A DNA stretch of 17,666 nt from JARRRD01 sp046706685 (GTDB lineage: Bacteria > Nitrospirota > Thermodesulfovibrionia > Thermodesulfovibrionales > UBA6898): NCBI GenBank assembly GCA_046706685.1, contig JBJKPE010000159.1, positions 1 through 17,666 of the forward strand, given 5' to 3'. Positions 15,591-17,666 of the stretch are shown here, in pieces. The translations under genes were made by a program, and so were the position numbers. The stretch's first letter is position 1; each line of letters opens with the position of its first letter. The notes under the pieces are model-generated. The model saw only the letters and a list, made by a program, of their open reading frames with translations. It did no database searches and was not told the origin of the DNA.

Positions 15591-16676
15591 CTAGTTAAGA
15601 TCACAGACCTCTTTCAGTAAGCGTGTAAATGAATCACCGAAGACGTCGTCGGAAAATTTGAGAGCCACGCTTTCGATTGCATTCAACGCGAGTTTTTCCC
15701 GGAGAGAGGGGACCTCTGTCAGTTCCAATATTGCCCGCGCCATGGCAGAGTAATCGCCAGGCGGCACTATAAGTCCATTTGTGCGGTGTTCGATTATCTC
15801 GGGGATGCCGCCGGTACGTGTCGCTATAACCGGCTTGCCCATGGACATGGCTTCTATAAGCACCATGCCGAATGCCTCTCTGCATATTGAAGGGAGAACG
15901 AAGATGTCAATGGACGAGTACATCCTGGCGACGTCTCTTCTGTGTCCCGCAAATATCACCCGGCCCTGAAGCACTTGAGCCTCTTTCTTGATCTCTTCCA
16001 TGTCGGGCCCATCGCCAACGTAAAGGAGCTTTAGCTGGGGGTGTCCTAAGGCGAGAACATTAAATGCTTTGAGAAGCTCGAAAATCCCTTTCCCCTCCGT
16101 CATTGCCCCAACAAATCCGATTACAACATCGTCGGCTTCAATCCTGAATTCCTTCCTCGCCTGGTCTCTCTCGCTATACAGTGACGTGAATGCACGAAAG
16201 TCCACGGCATTATGTATGACCTGAATTTTTTCAAATGGAATTCCGTAACCTACCATCCAGTCTCTGATAAAGCGACTTACTGCAACAATCCTGTTTACAT
16301 GGTTGATCAGAAGCCATCTGGTGACCTTCTTCAGGCGGTCCGCCCGATGTCCTATAAAGACGATACGTTTTCCGGCGAGCTTTGCGGTGACCGTCGCGGG
16401 CCAGCAATCCTTTTCCAGATTCACTATAAGCATGTCTGCGGATGTTGCGCGTAATATGCTCCTTAATCTGAATATAGCTCTGATATCCGCCGCATTTGTT
16501 AAGCCGAAATCGATTACGGGGACTGAATATGTCATTGCATTCTTCTCAACGAGGCTGCCTGCCGGGCATGCAAGATACACCGTCTGTTTTTTCTTGAGGA
16601 GGGCGGAGGCAAGGGTTACGCTGTGTGATTCTATGCCTCCCGGCGTCTTTGAGGAATTAATGATGAGTATATTCAT
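15591..16676 (-). CDS. GT4-family (GT-B fold) glycosyltransferase
   Basis: Predicted cytoplasmic enzyme transferring a sugar from a nucleotide-sugar donor with retention, likely for an exopolysaccharide, LPS or glycan. The actual sugar and acceptor are unknown. 361 residues, normal length. The N-terminal Rossmann half begins MNILIINSSKTPGGIESHS with the glycine loop typical of acceptor-side binding. The linker has VSRFIRDW (133-140). The C-terminal donor half starts at about 184 (VIGFVGAMTEGKG), with the family lysine K196. The EX7E motif is E267...E275 in REAFGMVLIEAMSMGKP, then ATRTGGIPEII. ATG 16676 has GGAG ten bases upstream. No membrane segment is visible. It stands alone between a sigma-54 regulator gene and the pump operon, on the same strand as both. 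The 308 bases before it carry both sigma-70-like and sigma-54-like promoter elements. Confidence 0.94.
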   Translation of the reverse strand: MNILIINSSKTPGGIESHSVTLASALLKKKQTVYLACPAGSLVEKNAMTYSVPVIDFGLTNAADIRAIFRLRSILRATSADMLIVNLEKDCWPATVTAKLAGKRIVFIGHRADRLKKVTRWLLINHVNRIVAVSRFIRDWMVGYGIPFEKIQVIHNAVDFRAFTSLYSERDQARKEFRIEADDVVIGFVGAMTEGKGIFELLKAFNVLALGHPQLKLLYVGDGPDMEEIKKEAQVLQGRVIFAGHRRDVARMYSSIDIFVLPSICREAFGMVLIEAMSMGKPVIATRTGGIPEIIEHRTNGLIVPPGDYSAMARAILELTEVPSLREKLALNAIESVALKFSDDVFGDSFTRLLKEVCDLN

Positions 16677-16701
16677 GTCTTATAATCTCCATATTTCCAG
16701 A

Positions 16702-16717
16702 TACAATTTCCGTGCCC
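16702..16717 (-). promoter_or_regulatory. Sigma-54-like (-24/-12) promoter before the glycosyltransferase
   Basis: On the minus strand the sequence reads GGGCACGGAAATTGTA. Compared with TGGCACG-N4-TTGC, the GGCACG block, the spacing and TTG are exact. The first T is G and the -12 GC is GT. The predicted start near 16691 leaves a leader of only about 15 bases, with GGAG at its beginning, which is tight. The gene just upstream encodes a sigma-54 activator, which supports the call. The GT at -12 and short leader count against it. Confidence 0.4.
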
Positions 16718-16734
16718 GATAAAGATGAAGCCCG

Positions 16735-16764
16735 CTTATAAATATGATTTCAGTGAGATGTCAT
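16735..16764 (-). promoter_or_regulatory. Sigma-70-like promoter before the glycosyltransferase
   Basis: Minus strand: -35 ATGACA (16764-16759, five of six), 18-base spacer, -10 TATAAG (16740-16735, five of six). The predicted start near 16728 leaves a leader of about 52 bases that contains the sigma-54-like element. It could provide basal expression or be the only promoter used. Confidence 0.45.
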
Positions 16765-16810
16765 CCGCCGGTTTAGTCTGGGAATCCAGTCTTTTCAGGA
16801 GGTTCTGAAA

Positions 16811-16851
16811 TGTCCGGACTCTCCTGGACTTGATTTGGGACAGGCCGGACA
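16811..16851. promoter_or_regulatory. Interrupted dyad, possible upstream activator site
   Basis: TGTCCGG (16811-16817) and CCGGACA (16845-16851) are perfect inverted copies. A nested CCTG (16823-16826) pairs with CAGG (16841-16844). The left arm also forms the palindrome GTCCGGAC (16812-16819). The dyad centre is about 140 bases upstream of the predicted sigma-54 start site, the usual distance for enhancer-binding proteins, and next to such a regulator gene. It could instead be an RNA stem in the regulator's 3' region, but no T-run follows. Confidence 0.4.
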
Positions 16852-16984
16852 ATGACTATATATGAGCTTATGAGCATACCTCAGGGAGTTGTCTTATGGA
16901 AAACCGGAAAAGGCTCGGAAAGTTATGCAGGAAATGTATACGTTTTTTGTATCAATGACAGAAACATGTGAAATGAAGCGGGAT

Positions 16985-17666
16985 TTAAAGTCTGTATTTT
17001 CTTATCTTGTAATGCAGCACCCTTACTGATACGCCGAGAATTCTGGCCGCTTCGGTCCTGTTGTTATCCGCAGACAAAAGGGCATGCTCGATATAACTCC
17101 TTTCAAGACTTTCCAACGCTTCTTGAAACGGAACGGAGTAGTCAGTTCCTTTTTCCTTCGTCCCGCCCCTGAAAATTTGCGAAGGAGCGGACAAATCGTC
17201 CGCGTCGAGGAGATCTCTCGATGTTACTGCCACTGCGTGATGGATGAGCCACTTCAGCTGCCGAATATTTCCGGGCCAGGAGTAATCCGAAAAGTATTTC
17301 ATTGCCCTGGAAGATATGCCCGATACATTCTTGTTATAAGCCCTGTTGGCCTCCTCGATAAAGGTGGCAACCAGGAGCCGTATATCTTCCTTTCTCTTCC
17401 TGAGCGGCGGCATTTCGAAAGTGATACCGTTGATTCTGTAAAAGAGATCCGATCTAAACCCGGCATGGGAGCCGAGGTCCTGGCTTGTGGCCGAAATCAG
17501 CCTGAAACTGATCTTGTGTTCCCTTGAATCTCCGATCTTATAATAAACTCCCTCTTCAACTACCCTGAGAAGTTTTGCCTGAACGGGTTCCGGAAGTTCT
17601 CCTATCTCATCGAGAAAGAGCGTTCCGTTCTCCGCCCGCTCAACCAGCCCCTCTTTCTGAAAGACT
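16985..17666 (-). CDS. Sigma-54-dependent enhancer-binding regulator, partial (C-terminal part)
   Basis: The reading frame is open to the right edge, so the start and N-terminal part lie outside. 226 codons are visible, extending well beyond the first internal ATG at 17413. Numbering from the edge, the AAA+ domain shows Walker B GTLFLDEIGELP (14-25), then LLRVVEEGVYYKIGD. The sensor 1 stretch is FRLISATSQDL; most relatives read AATN here, so the asparagine is replaced by serine. Next comes FRSDLFYRIN...MPPLRKRKEDI with the arginine-finger region, then YSWPGNIRQL (sensor 2). A Fis-type helix-turn-helix ends the protein (SYIEHALLSADNNRTEAARILGVSVRVLHYKIRKYRL, last 37 residues). The GAFTGA loop and any sensory domain are not visible. 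It probably activates sigma-54 promoters nearby; the glycosyltransferase downstream is the obvious candidate target. Confidence 0.93.
   Translation of the reverse strand, partial: VFQKEGLVERAENGTLFLDEIGELPEPVQAKLLRVVEEGVYYKIGDSREHKISFRLISATSQDLGSHAGFRSDLFYRINGITFEMPPLRKRKEDIRLLVATFIEEANRAYNKNVSGISSRAMKYFSDYSWPGNIRQLKWLIHHAVAVTSRDLLDADDLSAPSQIFRGGTKEKGTDYSVPFQEALESLERSYIEHALLSADNNRTEAARILGVSVRVLHYKIRKYRL

Larger units (their letters stand above)
16677..16984. other. 308-base control region between sigma-54 regulator and glycosyltransferase
   Basis: No gene was found. Going toward the glycosyltransferase on the minus strand it holds, in order: the 3' end area of the regulator gene, without a clear terminator; an interrupted dyad (16851-16811); a sigma-70-like promoter (16764-16735); a -24/-12-like element (16717-16702); and the ribosome site GGAG at 16690-16687. 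Its length and these elements suggest that the glycosyltransferase is transcribed separately from the regulator gene. Confidence 0.6.

Noticed and set aside
16679..16706. Sigma-70 promoter TTGTAT-16-TATAAG before the glycosyltransferase
   Set aside because: The -10 would sit two bases from the start codon, leaving no room for a leader.
16778..16795. Small CTGG-GAAT-CCAG hairpin followed by TTTT on the plus strand
   Set aside because: Four-base stem, and no plus-strand gene ends nearby.

Overview
The window comes from a diderm (Gram-negative) bacterium. The evidence is a complete tripartite TolC / periplasmic adaptor / RND pump, two probable lipoproteins, and a sigma-54 activator. The mix of genes (argH next to a fibronectin-type lipoprotein, PAS-rich sensor kinases, a MoxR/DUF58/transglutaminase cassette, sigma-54 control beside a glycosyltransferase) would suit Nitrospirota or a deltaproteobacterial lineage. 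That placement is an impression from gene content, not a measurement. No phage, insertion sequence, CRISPR array, rRNA or tRNA was recognised.

Left part, minus strand (about 188-5753). A single transcription unit appears to run argH -> FN3-repeat lipoprotein -> cytoplasmic REC-PAS-PAS-PAS histidine kinase -> NarL/FixJ response regulator. Genes are spaced by 0-25 bases. A good sigma-70-type promoter (TTGACA, 17-base spacer, TATGTT) lies about 80 bases before argH. An arginine-biosynthesis gene therefore seems to lead an operon whose remaining members are a surface or periplasm-facing lipoprotein and a two-component system. The 187 bases after the regulator hold two 30-base imperfect direct repeats and no convincing gene.

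Middle part, plus strand (about 5754-9900). Divergent from argH is a three-gene cassette: MoxR-type AAA+ ATPase, DUF58 membrane protein and a TgpA-like membrane transglutaminase (DUF3488 + transglutaminase core). The genes overlap by 4 and 17 bases. The divergent promoters abut at their -35 boxes. A 12-codon upstream ORF with a good ribosome site ends in an ATGA overlap with an internal MoxR start.

Right part, minus strand (9909-17666). A sigma-54 enhancer-binding regulator (its N-terminal part is beyond the right edge) is followed by a 308-base control region. Next comes a GT4 glycosyltransferase, then an efflux operon in the order TolC-like lipoprotein, HlyD-type adaptor, RND permease. The last three genes are joined by ATGA overlaps. 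The RND and transglutaminase genes converge with only 8 bases between stop codons, bridged by a perfect 10-base inverted repeat. The control region before the glycosyltransferase carries a near-consensus -24/-12 element and, about 140 bases upstream of its predicted start site, an interrupted dyad (TGTCCGG...CCGGACA). It also has a plausible sigma-70 promoter.

Most genes belong to well-known families. The points that most deserve a second look are the possible sigma-54 circuit before the glycosyltransferase, the coupled mini-ORF before MoxR, the unusual proton-relay residues of the RND pump, and the C8 tract in the FN3 lipoprotein.
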